DNA of 64,000 nt from Phycisphaeraceae bacterium D3-23 (lineage in GTDB: Bacteria > Planctomycetota > Phycisphaerae > Phycisphaerales > Phycisphaeraceae). The first letter of the stretch is position 1, and each line of letters begins with the position of its first letter. The notes beneath the pieces were generated by a model. That model worked only from the letters and a program-made list of their open reading frames with translations, made no database searches and was not told where the DNA came from. Position numbers and translations under genes: made by a program. Positions 36,481 to 43,880 of this stretch are shown piece by piece. The DNA is taken from the NCBI GenBank assembly GCA_039555135.1, contig CP114179.1:186001-250000 (forward strand), given 5' to 3'.

Positions 36481-36815
36481 GCGTCTTCGCTGCGTCCCCG
36501 CCAAACCTGGAAGCACCCGCACTCGGGGCAGGTCACGCCATCGCGAGAAGGATCACTCCCCGTCAGGTCGTAGCCGCACTCGATACAAAGCCCTTGGCGG
36601 TAGCGCCGCGTCGAGCGATTCGTTGGAGGACTGAAAACGAAGACCGCCCCCGCAGCCACCAGTAAGACCAGCATCGCCGAGGGCAACAGATCGTAAATCC
36701 AACTGAACGGGCCGTACCGCAAAAACTCTAAGAGCAGGGCGATCAGCATCAGACCGATGAGGACTGCGACGATCGCGGTCATCCGTGCCATCAGACTCGC
36801 TGGCCGCTTCGCCAT
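36477..36815 (-). CDS. Small membrane protein with zinc ribbon
   Basis: The 112-residue protein has two hydrophobic segments (about residues 10-28 and 43-61) and a C-terminal zinc ribbon, CIECGYDLTGS then CPECGC. It shares the ribbon type with the convergent 360-residue protein, and the two genes overlap by 4 nt at their stops. AGGGG precedes the ATG. It is the distal gene after nuoC on the minus strand. Function unknown. Confidence 0.75.
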   Translation of the reverse strand: MAKRPASLMARMTAIVAVLIGLMLIALLLEFLRYGPFSWIYDLLPSAMLVLLVAAGAVFVFSPPTNRSTRRYRQGLCIECGYDLTGSDPSRDGVTCPECGCFQVWRGRSEDA

Positions 36816-36821
36816 AGACCC

Positions 36822-37400
36822 CTACGCCGAGTCACGTTCGATCACGCGGTAGTCTTCGCGTTCGCCCCGGCCCTTGACGGGGTAGTCCTTGCGCAGCGGG
36901 TGCGCGGGGTACTTCTCCCACGTCAGGATCCGGCGGTGGTCGGGGTGCTGATCGAAGTGGATGCCGAACATATCGTAGACCTCGCGCTCGAGCCACTCGG
37001 CCCCTTCCCACAGGTCGGTCACGGACTGGATATGAAGCGCGGGGTCGTCCTCGATCCCGTCGGTCGGCAGGGTCGGGTCGAGCATCGCCTTGATGAAGAT
37101 GCGTTTGCTTTCTGGGCCGTTGTGCCCGGTGCCCAGCAGGTTGTAGACGACGCCGAATCGGCCGGTCGGCATGCCGTCGGGCTGGCCGCGCGGCGCGGGG
37201 TAGTTGAGGTAGTCCACGGCCGTGATGTCGCTCAGGAAGTCGTAGCAGCACGCCTCGTTAAGCTTGAGGAACGCGAGGACATCGTGTGCATCGTCTTTGT
37301 TGACCAGCACCGTCGTCTCGCCGCGGAACTCGGTGGCGAAGAGCTGGCGGTCGGCGAACGCGGCTTTGATCAGCGGGATCGTGGGGTGGTCGAGGTTCAT
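36822..37400 (-). CDS. nuoC: NADH-quinone oxidoreductase subunit C, orphan
   Basis: The 192-residue protein is the 30-kDa hydrophilic arm subunit of Complex I. The signature WLEREVYDMFGIHFDQHPDH is intact, followed by LRKDYPVKGRGER. An N-terminal part of about 90 residues with YLNYPAPRGQ is also family-like. No nuoB or nuoD is next to it, which is unusual. I chose the ATG at 37400; a longer in-frame extension would overlap the neighbouring coding sequence. It is followed by the small zinc-ribbon membrane gene 6 nt downstream. Confidence 0.92.
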   Translation of the reverse strand: MNLDHPTIPLIKAAFADRQLFATEFRGETTVLVNKDDAHDVLAFLKLNEACCYDFLSDITAVDYLNYPAPRGQPDGMPTGRFGVVYNLLGTGHNGPESKRIFIKAMLDPTLPTDGIEDDPALHIQSVTDLWEGAEWLEREVYDMFGIHFDQHPDHRRILTWEKYPAHPLRKDYPVKGRGEREDYRVIERDSA

Positions 37401-37443
37401 GGGCTTTGATTGATTTGTGATGACTGAATGCAGCGTGCGTGTG

Positions 37444-38058
37444 TCAGGCGCTGCCGGGGTTCTCAATGTGTTCGACCAGCGCGCCCAGCGCGGCGTCCCA
37501 GCGCTGGGTGGTCTCGGGCCATTCGTAGGCGAGCGCGTCGGCGAGGGCGACGTGGTCGTTGGCTTCGATGAGCCCTTTGAGCTCGACCAGGCGGGTGAGC
37601 AGTTCCTGCGTGCGGGCGGCGACGGTGTCGCCATCGACCGTGACCGCGGTGAGGTCGAGCCCGAGCAGCTGGGCGACGGCGGTCACGGCCTGCTGCGCCT
37701 GGATCCAGCCCTGGATCGACTCGCCCACCTGCGCGAGCGCCTCGGCGGTCTGGTCTTTCTGCAGGAGCGCTGCCGCGTCTTCCTGCTGCTGGCGGGCGGT
37801 GTCGATCATCGCGCGTGCCTGCTCGAGTGCGCCGACCGCGAGTTCGGCGGGCTTCGCGGAGTAGACCTGGACATCGGTCGTGGTGAAGTCGGCGGGGGTG
37901 TCGCTGTCGAGCGCATCATCGACGACCATCTCGCCGTCGACCTGCACCTGCACGACCATGCGGCCGGCAGGCGCGAGGTGCTCGCGCGCGGCGGCGAGGA
38001 GCGAGCGCAGCGAGTTTGCCTCGAGGGCAACCGGTTCGTCGTCGATGCGGACAGCCAT
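37444..38058 (-). CDS. Conserved hypothetical protein, helical
   Basis: I do not recognise this 204-residue protein. Its first part (about residues 1-80) reads as an alternating beta pattern (MAVRIDDEPVALEANSLRSL, MVVQVQVDGEMVVDDALD). The rest is almost entirely helical and Ala/Gln/Glu-rich (AVGALEQARAMIDTARQQQE, AQVGESIQGWIQAQQAVTAV), consistent with a coiled coil or adaptor. It ends before nuoC by 43 nt. The ATG at 38058 fits the leaderless geometry, TATCAT then 6 nt. Confidence 0.7.
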   Translation of the reverse strand: MAVRIDDEPVALEANSLRSLLAAAREHLAPAGRMVVQVQVDGEMVVDDALDSDTPADFTTTDVQVYSAKPAELAVGALEQARAMIDTARQQQEDAAALLQKDQTAEALAQVGESIQGWIQAQQAVTAVAQLLGLDLTAVTVDGDTVAARTQELLTRLVELKGLIEANDHVALADALAYEWPETTQRWDAALGALVEHIENPGSA

Positions 38059-38070
38059 ACGGGCATGATA
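38056..38070 (-). promoter_or_regulatory. Leaderless-type start: TATCAT, 6 nt, ATG
   Basis: On the minus strand TATCAT (38070-38065) is 6 nt before the ATG at 38058. One of eight starts with this geometry. Confidence 0.5.
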
Positions 38071-38097
38071 CGCGATGCGTGGGGGCGGGATCGTGCG

Positions 38098-38127
38098 ACA
38101 CCCACAGATGGAATCTGTGGGCTTCGG
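38098..38127. repeat. Half copy of family A hairpin
   Basis: This contains a single hairpin CCCACAGAT/ATCTGTGGG with a 3-nt loop, followed by CTTCGG, matching the right half of the double elements at 14368 and 42309. The two arm changes relative to those copies (G to A, C to T) preserve pairing. Confidence 0.7.
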
Positions 38128-38177
38128 GGGCTTGCTTACCGTGATAGGATGCCGAGCTAGCGGATCATGCACGCCCT

Positions 38178-38828
38178 ATGCAAGACCTGACCGGCTACAA
38201 CTCGATCCTGATCTTCGGCGGCAGCTTCGACCCGCCGCACGTGGCGCACACGCTGCTGCCGCGCTGGGTCGCGCACCAGCTGGACATTGAGGCGGTCGCG
38301 TTCATCCCCGCCGGGCGAGCGCCGCACAAGCTCGACCGCGAGCAGACCGACCCGCAGCACCGGCTGGCGATGGTCCGGCTGGCCCTCACGGACGAATCCG
38401 ACGCCGTCATGGGGCTGCCCGAGGCGGTCGTGCTCACCGACGAGATCGACCGCGACCCCGGCGAGCCCAGCTACACCGTCGAGACCCTGGCCCGGCTGCA
38501 CGAGCGCGTCGGCGACGACACCACGCTCCGCCTGCTCTTTGGCGGGGATCAGCTCCACATCTTTGGCCAGTGGCGTGAGCCCGAGCGCGTCGTCGCGCTG
38601 GCCGAGCCGGTGGTGATGGTGCGGCCGCCGGACACGAGCGCGTCGCTGCTCGCGGCGCTGCCCGATGACGACGCCCGCGCGTTGTGGGCACCCCGGCTGA
38701 TCGAGGTCCCGCGCATCGATCTCAGCTCGACCGATATCCGCCGGCGCATCGCGCAGGGTCAAGACACCGACGGCCTGGTCGCGCCGGGCGTCGCGGCATA
38801 CATCGAAGCGCATGGATTGTATCGGTAG
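38178..38828 (+). CDS. nadD: Nicotinate-nucleotide adenylyltransferase
   Basis: The 216-residue protein makes deamido-NAD from nicotinate mononucleotide and ATP in NAD synthesis. The nucleotidyltransferase motif GGSFDPPHVAHT is at residues 14-25, PAGRAPHK is the NadD segment, and the late LSSTDIRRRI matches the ISSTxIR motif. The length and order fit the family. It is convergent with the glutamate dehydrogenase gene. The preceding gap carries the half family A hairpin. Confidence 0.92.
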   Translation: MQDLTGYNSILIFGGSFDPPHVAHTLLPRWVAHQLDIEAVAFIPAGRAPHKLDREQTDPQHRLAMVRLALTDESDAVMGLPEAVVLTDEIDRDPGEPSYTVETLARLHERVGDDTTLRLLFGGDQLHIFGQWREPERVVALAEPVVMVRPPDTSASLLAALPDDDARALWAPRLIEVPRIDLSSTDIRRRIAQGQDTDGLVAPGVAAYIEAHGLYR

Positions 38829-38884
38829 CGCGATGGTGGGTATCGCTCGCGGACTCACTCCACCCACCCTACCGCTAACGCTCG

Positions 38885-40192
38885 TTACGGGAAGATCCCG
38901 CGGATCGCGTAGACCTCGCCGATGTGTTCCTGCGCGGAACAGAACGCGGCGGTACGCATGTCGCATTTGAGCTTGCGGGCCATGTCCTTGACCCGGTCGG
39001 CTGCGGCGTGCATGTGGCGACGTAGCTCGTCGTCGATCTCCGCCGCAGCCCAGCGCTCGGCCTGCCGGTTCTGCCGCCATTCAAAGTAGCTCACCGTCAC
39101 GCCGCCCGCGTTGCACAAGATCGCGGGCAGGACCTGGATCCCCCGCTCGTCGAGGATGCGGTCCGCGCCCGGCGTGTTCGGCGCGTTCGCTCCTTCCGCC
39201 AGGACCTTCGCGTTGATGATCTGCGCCTTCTGGCTGTCGATCATCTGCTCCAGCGCGGCGGGGACCATCACGTCCACCTCGGTCTTGTAGAAAGCGTCTT
39301 CGGTGATCTCGTCGGCCTCGGTGTAGCCCTTGATCCCGCCGGTCTTGCGGACATGCGCCGCGAGCTTCTCGGCGTCCATCCCGTTGTCGTTGCGGATCGC
39401 GCCGGTGTGGTCGATCACGGCCTTGAGCGTCGAGCCCCGCTCTTTCAGAAGCCGGGCCGTCCACGAGCCGACGTTGCCGTAGCCGACCACGCTGTAGGTC
39501 ATGTTGTTGAGCTCGATCCCCATCTCGGGCAGCAGGACTTCGATCACAAACACGAGCCCCTGGCCCGTCGCTTTTTCACGGCCTTCGGACCCGCCGAACG
39601 CGAGGGGCTTACCCGTCACGACCGCGACGCCGTCGCGCCGCTGGATCCGGCCGGTGATGTTGATGTAGGTGTCCGCCATCCAGCCCATGATCTGCGCGTT
39701 GGTGCCGACATCGGGCGCGGGGATGTCGTAGCTGGGCCCGATGTTGTCGCCCAGCGCGCTGATGAACCGGCGGGTCATGCGCATCAGCTCGCCCTCCGTG
39801 ATCGAGCGCGGGTCGATCTGCACCCCGCCCTTGCCGCCGCCGAACGGCAGCCGCACGAGCGCACACTTCATCGTCATCAGCATCGCGAGTGTTTTCACAT
39901 CGTCGAGCGAGACGTCTTCGTGGTAGCGGATACCGCCCTTGTACGGGCCCAGCAGGTTGTTGTGCTGCACGCGGTAGCCCTTGAACAGGCGGTACGTGCC
40001 GTCGTCCATACGGACGGGGTAGTGCACCATGATCTCGTTCTTGGGCTGGGCCATGATGAGCTGCAGGTGGCGCGGCAGCTTGAGCAGCTCGCCGGCGTTG
40101 AGTACCTGCGTCGCGACCTGCTGGTACAGGTTCGAGGGGTCGTAGCGGAAGCCGAGCTCGGAGAGGATGCCGTGTGAGGTCGTGTCTGCCAT
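38885..40192 (-). CDS. gdhA: Glu/Leu/Phe/Val-type dehydrogenase
   Basis: The 435-residue enzyme interconverts glutamate and 2-oxoglutarate plus ammonia, with NAD(P). The motif LPFGGGKGGVQIDPRSIT carries the substrate-binding and catalytic lysines, and APDVGTNAQIMGWMADTY follows. The dinucleotide fold in YSVVGYGNVGSW and the NAGGVTVSYFEW end are complete. AAGGA precedes the ATG. The hexameric NAD-dependent glutamate dehydrogenase is most likely; leucine dehydrogenase is usually shorter and less similar. Confidence 0.9.
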   Translation of the reverse strand: MADTTSHGILSELGFRYDPSNLYQQVATQVLNAGELLKLPRHLQLIMAQPKNEIMVHYPVRMDDGTYRLFKGYRVQHNNLLGPYKGGIRYHEDVSLDDVKTLAMLMTMKCALVRLPFGGGKGGVQIDPRSITEGELMRMTRRFISALGDNIGPSYDIPAPDVGTNAQIMGWMADTYINITGRIQRRDGVAVVTGKPLAFGGSEGREKATGQGLVFVIEVLLPEMGIELNNMTYSVVGYGNVGSWTARLLKERGSTLKAVIDHTGAIRNDNGMDAEKLAAHVRKTGGIKGYTEADEITEDAFYKTEVDVMVPAALEQMIDSQKAQIINAKVLAEGANAPNTPGADRILDERGIQVLPAILCNAGGVTVSYFEWRQNRQAERWAAAEIDDELRRHMHAAADRVKDMARKLKCDMRTAAFCSAQEHIGEVYAIRGIFP

Positions 40193-40326
40193 GCGCGTGA
40201 TCCTTATGCGGGTGGGCGGGCAAGCGTGTCGGTCGGCGCGGCTTGGCCTCAAGGAGTGGGTCTCGCGCGGCCGGGCTGGGAAGGATAATCCCCTAGCCGT
40301 CCCGCGTCGAACGGCGGCCCGCACGC

Positions 40327-40341
40327 TACACTCCCCACATG
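40327..40341 (+). promoter_or_regulatory. Leaderless-type start: TACACT, 6 nt, ATG
   Basis: TACACT (40327-40332) ends 6 nt before the ATG at 40339, with no Shine-Dalgarno. One of eight starts with this geometry. Confidence 0.5.
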
Positions 40342-40734
40342 ATTGTCTACTGCTGCGCCGACCTGATCTTCGCGACGAAAATCCAATCCACTTGCGATGC
40401 GCTCGGCCTCACCGCCCGGCCCGCACGCAACGAAGCGATGCTGCAAAAACGCCTCGACCGCGTCGAGGATGGCAAGCCCAACGGCGCCGTCGCGGCCGTG
40501 CTGATCGATCTCGACAGGGGTGACGAGGCGTTACCGCTGATCGCGCAGTGCAAGCAGCACGCGGTACCGCCGACCGTGGTCGCATGGGGGCCGCATGTAT
40601 TGGTGGACTTATTGAAGCAGGCCAAGAAAGCTGGGGCGGACGAGGTGATGACACGCGGCAGCTTCACGGCGAACCTGCCGGCGCTCTTGCAACAACTCTC
40701 GAGCGCTGCGGCGGAGACCAAGGGTGATGCGTAA
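40339..40734 (+). CDS. Receiver-like (pseudo-receiver) small protein
   Basis: The 131-residue protein has an alternating alpha/beta pattern like a CheY-type receiver domain: MIVYCCADLIF, AAVLIDLDRGD, PPTVVAWGPHVL, and KKAGADEVMTRGSFTANLP resembling the receiver's Lys loop. The acidic pair and exact phosphorylated Asp are not certain; the best candidate is the Asp in LIDLD. It may be a non-phosphorylated receiver-like protein. It is convergent with the homoserine dehydrogenase gene across the large family B palindrome. Confidence 0.6.
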   Translation: MIVYCCADLIFATKIQSTCDALGLTARPARNEAMLQKRLDRVEDGKPNGAVAAVLIDLDRGDEALPLIAQCKQHAVPPTVVAWGPHVLVDLLKQAKKAGADEVMTRGSFTANLPALLQQLSSAAAETKGDA

Positions 40735-40750
40735 ACAAGCGATTCTTTTC

Positions 40751-40912
40751 TAACGCCAAGGGGCCAAGGGCGGAAGAGGAAGCCAGAACATTGCATTGGC
40801 TACAAGAAAACACAGAAGGCACAAGAATCTGATTCAGAGTTTTGTGCCTTCTGTGCTTTCTTGTGGCTACGCCTCCTTAGCTTCCTCTGCCACCCTTGGC
40901 CCCTTGGCGTTT
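40751..40912. repeat. About 160-nt interrupted palindrome, family B
   Basis: Outer arms AACGCCAAGGGGCCAAGGG (from 40752) and CCCTTGGCCCCTTGGCGTT (to 40911) pair perfectly. Inner arms around 40798-40824 and 40842-40868 pair over about 27 nt with few mismatches, and a shorter GAGGAAG/CTTCCTC pair lies between. The element fills the gap between two convergent genes. Confidence 0.88.
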
Positions 40913-40920
40913 AGTCCTCC

Positions 40921-42237
40921 TCACCCCGGCAACTCCATCACCCGGATCACCACCGGCTCGGCCTGGATCGCTTCGAGCTGCGCGATCGCCTGGGCAGCGT
41001 CCTGCACATCGCCCCGCCGGGCGGTGTGGGTGGTGACGACGAGCGAAACAACCTCGCCCGAGCGCGACTCGTGCTGCAAGACCGCCGAGAGCGAGATGCC
41101 CCGGTCGCCGAGGAGGCGTGTGACCTGCGCCATCACGCCCGGCCGATCGACCGTCTCCATCCGCAGGTAGTACGCGCTCTCCGTGTCGGCCGGATCGACC
41201 AGCGCGGCGGGCTGGGCGAAGTCCGGTGTCAGCCGCATATTCAAAAACGCCATCGGCGCGCTGCCGTTCGCCACCGCAATCACATCCGCAATAACGGCGC
41301 TGGCGGTCGGCAACTGGCCCGCGCCCTGGCCGTAGAGCAGGACGTGGCCCACCGCGTGGCCATGGACCGATAGCGCGTTGTACGCGCCGCGCACCTGCGC
41401 CAACAGCTCATCCTTCTTCACAAAGCACGGCCGAACCTCCGCATTGACCCAACGCTGACCGGGCCAACGCTCCGCGCTCGCCAGCAGCTTGATGTCGTAG
41501 CCCAGCTCCCCCGCCGCCGCGATATCGCCCGGCGAGAGCTGCTCGATCCCCGTCGTCGGTACCTGCTCACCCGTCAGCCGAACACCAAACGCCAGCGAAG
41601 CCAGCACCGCGAGCTTCTGCGCGGCGTCCGCGCCCGACACGTCGGCCTTGGGGTCCGCCTCGGCGAAGCCCGCCGCCTGCGCCTCGGCGAGCGCGTCGGC
41701 ATACGACTTCCCGCCGCGCGTCATCTCGGTCAGGATGTAGTTGCACGTGCCGTTCAGGATCCCGTACAGCCCGTCGATCTGGTTGGCCATGAGCCCCTGC
41801 GTGAGCGCGGTGACGCACGGGATCCCGCCGCCGCACGACGCCTCGAACGCGATGCACACGCCGTGCTCACGCGCCAGCGCGAACAGCGCCGCGCCCCGCT
41901 CGGCCAGGAGCGTCTTGTTCGCCGTCACCACGTGCTTGCCCGCCTTGAGCGCCCGCTCGACGAAACCGCCGACCGGGTCTACCCCGCCCGCCACCTCGAC
42001 GACGACATCGATGCCATCATCATCCAGCAGGTCGTCGATCGTATCGGTCACGATCCCAGCATCGACCGCGCCCGACGCCTTGGCCTTGTCCACATCCCGT
42101 ACGCAGACCCGGCGAAGCTCGACCCCGCGCCCGCACCGCTCGGCATACAGCGTCGCCTCGTCACGCAGCAGCGCCGCGACCCCACGCCCCACCGTGCCCA
42201 GCCCGACCATCCCGACACCCAGCGGCTTGTTCGACAC
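40921..42237 (-). CDS. hom: Homoserine dehydrogenase with ACT domain
   Basis: The 438-residue NAD(P)-dependent enzyme reduces aspartate semialdehyde to homoserine in Thr/Met biosynthesis. The N-terminal dinucleotide fold is GMVGLGTVGRGVAALL, and the catalytic segment is GILNGTCNYILTEM. The substrate region AEADPKADVSGADAAQKL follows. A C-terminal ACT domain (about residues 355-435, YYLRMETVDRPGVMAQVTRL) suggests allosteric feedback. It starts at a GTG at 42237 preceded, at 6 nt, by TAGGTT. The family A element lies between it and the Fur-like gene. Confidence 0.93.
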   Translation of the reverse strand: MSNKPLGVGMVGLGTVGRGVAALLRDEATLYAERCGRGVELRRVCVRDVDKAKASGAVDAGIVTDTIDDLLDDDGIDVVVEVAGGVDPVGGFVERALKAGKHVVTANKTLLAERGAALFALAREHGVCIAFEASCGGGIPCVTALTQGLMANQIDGLYGILNGTCNYILTEMTRGGKSYADALAEAQAAGFAEADPKADVSGADAAQKLAVLASLAFGVRLTGEQVPTTGIEQLSPGDIAAAGELGYDIKLLASAERWPGQRWVNAEVRPCFVKKDELLAQVRGAYNALSVHGHAVGHVLLYGQGAGQLPTASAVIADVIAVANGSAPMAFLNMRLTPDFAQPAALVDPADTESAYYLRMETVDRPGVMAQVTRLLGDRGISLSAVLQHESRSGEVVSLVVTTHTARRGDVQDAAQAIAQLEAIQAEPVVIRVMELPG

Positions 42238-42249
42238 AGAAAAAACCTA
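42235..42249 (-). promoter_or_regulatory. Leaderless-type start: TAGGTT, 6 nt, GTG
   Basis: On the minus strand TAGGTT (42249-42244) ends 6 nt before the GTG start at 42237. This is the weakest of the eight hexamers. Confidence 0.4.
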
Positions 42250-42308
42250 TCGTTTGCATGCAGGAACACAGCACGGCACAGCCCGCGCCAAACCCCACAA
42301 GATACCAC

Positions 42309-42361
42309 GAAGCCCACCCATTGCATGGGTGGGACCCACGGATGCAATCCGTGGGCTTCGC
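42309..42361. repeat. BIME-like double hairpin, family A copy 2
   Basis: It is nearly identical to 14368-14422. Hairpins CCCACCCAT/ATGGGTGGG and CCCACGGAT/ATCCGTGGG each have a 3-nt loop, enclosed by GAAGCCCAC and GTGGGCTTC. It lies between two divergent genes, hom and the Fur-like gene. Confidence 0.88.
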
Positions 42362-42388
42362 GTCAAAACCGATCGATAACACTCCCCC

Positions 42389-42403
42389 TACAATGCCCCC
42401 ATG
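42389..42403 (+). promoter_or_regulatory. Leaderless-type start: TACAAT, 6 nt, ATG
   Basis: TACAAT (42389-42394) ends 6 nt before the ATG at 42401. One of eight starts with this geometry. Confidence 0.55.
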
Positions 42404-42928
42404 ACCGACACCCGCCAACGCCCCGCCGGCACGTACCCCGTCACGACCGTCAACGAGGACGACGGGCTCATCCTCCCGATGTGCGCGATCTTCCGCCGGT
42501 TCCTCAAACGACAGGGGCTCAAGTTCACCACCGAACGCGCGCTGATCCTTGACGCGGTGTTGAGCAAGCAAGGCGTGTTCGAGGCCGACGAGTTGCTTGT
42601 CGAGATGAAAGAGGCCGAGCACCGCGTCTCCAAGGCCACGATCTACCGCACGCTCAAGCACCTGCTCGAAGCCAAGATCATCAAAGAGGTCCTGATCGAT
42701 TCCTCCCGTGCCCACTACCAGCTCGCGTTCGGCCGAAAGGCCACAGGCCATCTCGTGTGCATGGAGACCGGCCAGATTATCGAGTTCCCCACCGAAGAGC
42801 TCAACGCCCTCATGGAACGCGTCTGCCAAGAGCATGGCTACGAACCCCTCAGCCACCGCTTCGTCATCTACGGCTCCAGCCCGGCGGCGCAAAAGATCGA
42901 ACAGGCGGAGGCGGGGGATGAGGGGTGA
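42401..42928 (+). CDS. Fur-family transcriptional regulator, reduced metal sites
   Basis: The 175-residue protein has the Fur winged-helix (about residues 25-100: KFTTERALILDAVL, HRVSKATIYRTLKHLLEA) and the dimerisation fold. Against the usual HHxHLIC...CG pattern it has KATGHLVCMETG, so the first two His and the second Cys of the CxxC are lost, and the C-terminal Cys pair is absent. It keeps the His before LVC, the Cys there, and later His residues in EHGY and LSHRF. Metal binding is probably changed. A zinc- or peroxide-responsive regulator remains possible. Confidence 0.85.
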   Translation: MTDTRQRPAGTYPVTTVNEDDGLILPMCAIFRRFLKRQGLKFTTERALILDAVLSKQGVFEADELLVEMKEAEHRVSKATIYRTLKHLLEAKIIKEVLIDSSRAHYQLAFGRKATGHLVCMETGQIIEFPTEELNALMERVCQEHGYEPLSHRFVIYGSSPAAQKIEQAEAGDEG

Positions 42929-43652
42929 AGTTTTTTAGCCGCAGATTTCGCAGATTAGATTAGAGACAACGAACCGACTCAGCCAACGATCCGCCATGTG
43001 GAACCAACTCCTAGTCACATTTGCGATTTACCCGATTCTCTACCTCGTACTCTGCATCGCCGTCAGGGGTGAGAGCCACAAAAATCAGAAATCGCGCCAA
43101 CTAAAACCGCTGGGTTGCGCCATCCGCTTAGCCATCGTGTTCGCTCTCTTCATCGGAATGTTTATGCCTGCGGGTATCCATCCGGGGCTCGCCCTACTCA
43201 TATTCTCAGCACTCCCAATCCTTACGTTTGATCTCTTCGGGTACTTTGGTTTGCTCGGCTTGCCAACAATCTTTGTTGCGGACTGGGTCGCACACGGGAA
43301 GCTGTTTGGCCATGCAGGGTCTTCAAAAAATCAGACGATTAACGAAACCGAACATCCATCAGTCCAAAGAACTGTTGTCTCTGGGCTTGTCGGAAAGTTC
43401 GGCAAGGCTCTGACGGTCTTACGCCCCATCGGACAGGTCGTTATCGATCAAAAGGCATACGAAGCTCGTGCAGAAAGCGGGATGATTCTTAACGGGGCCT
43501 CGATCCGTGTGATCGACAAGCGTGGCCCTGAACTGATCGTCCGTGAAGAGTTGCCAACCACAGGTTAGATTGACTGCTTGGCATTAGGATGGCTGATCGG
43601 CGCGATTTTCAAATCTAATCTGCGGCATCTGCGAAATCTGCGGCCAAAACTT
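42928..43652. repeat. Inverted-repeat pair bracketing a foreign-looking gene, family C
   Basis: Left arm 42928-42955 and right arm 43627-43652 share the perfect 18-nt core GCCGCAGATTTCGCAGAT in inverted orientation, with partial matches on both sides (AAGTTTT outside). The right arm carries an extra CTAATCTGCGG block that repeats part of the core. The pair encloses the gene at 42996-43568. I see no target-site duplication. Confidence 0.8.
42996..43568 (+). CDS. Hypothetical membrane protein within inverted repeats
   Basis: The 190-residue protein has three or four hydrophobic segments (LLVTFAIYPILYLVLCIAV, LAIVFALFIGMFMPAGIH, LALLIFSALPILTF, YFGLLGLPTIFVADWV). A hydrophilic C-terminal half follows, with VSGLVGKFGKALTVLRPIGQ, KAYEARAESGMILNGASI and VIDKRG. 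This end resembles the NfeD/OB-fold C-terminus of short membrane proteins, a weak similarity. By eye its codons are clearly less GC-rich than those of its neighbours. It lies between the family C inverted repeats, suggesting horizontal acquisition. Confidence 0.65.
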   Translation: MWNQLLVTFAIYPILYLVLCIAVRGESHKNQKSRQLKPLGCAIRLAIVFALFIGMFMPAGIHPGLALLIFSALPILTFDLFGYFGLLGLPTIFVADWVAHGKLFGHAGSSKNQTINETEHPSVQRTVVSGLVGKFGKALTVLRPIGQVVIDQKAYEARAESGMILNGASIRVIDKRGPELIVREELPTTG

Positions 43653-43658
43653 GCCCGC

Positions 43659-43850
43659 TCAATCTACACCCTCCTCCAGGTCGCGCTGCTCGATCGGGCG
43701 GGTGATCTTGTATTGGCCATCCGCCCAGCGGCCAAGGTCGATCGTCTGGCAGCGTTTCGAGCAGAACGGGTAGTGCGGGTTGTTGTGGTCCGCCACTGCC
43801 TTGCAGATCGGGCAGTGCGTCTTCACAGGGTGGGTCGTCTCGTTCTTCAT
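43659..43850 (-). CDS. yacG: DNA gyrase inhibitor YacG
   Basis: The 63-residue zinc protein shows CPIC then CSKRC (C-x2-C and C-x3-C) and the family motif LGRWADGQYKI. In E. coli YacG binds GyrB and inhibits gyrase. AAAGGAG precedes the ATG at 43850 at ideal distance. It lies downstream of tsaE on the same strand, across the family D palindrome. Confidence 0.85.
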   Translation of the reverse strand: MKNETTHPVKTHCPICKAVADHNNPHYPFCSKRCQTIDLGRWADGQYKITRPIEQRDLEEGVD

Positions 43851-43880
43851 CGCGCTGCTCCTTTCGGGTGGTGGGTTCTC

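Noticed and set aside
37401-37634. N-terminal extension of nuoC
   Set aside because: The added residues are Ser/Pro/Thr-rich and lie opposite a well-behaved gene; the conserved part starts at the ATG at 37400.
38829-38884. Possible terminator between nadD and gdhA
   Set aside because: A loose TAGCG...CGCTA hairpin exists but it is imperfect and has no T-run on either strand.
42928-43652. Insertion sequence with its own transposase
   Set aside because: The enclosed gene is a membrane protein, not a transposase, and I see no target duplication; I keep only the inverted-repeat observation.
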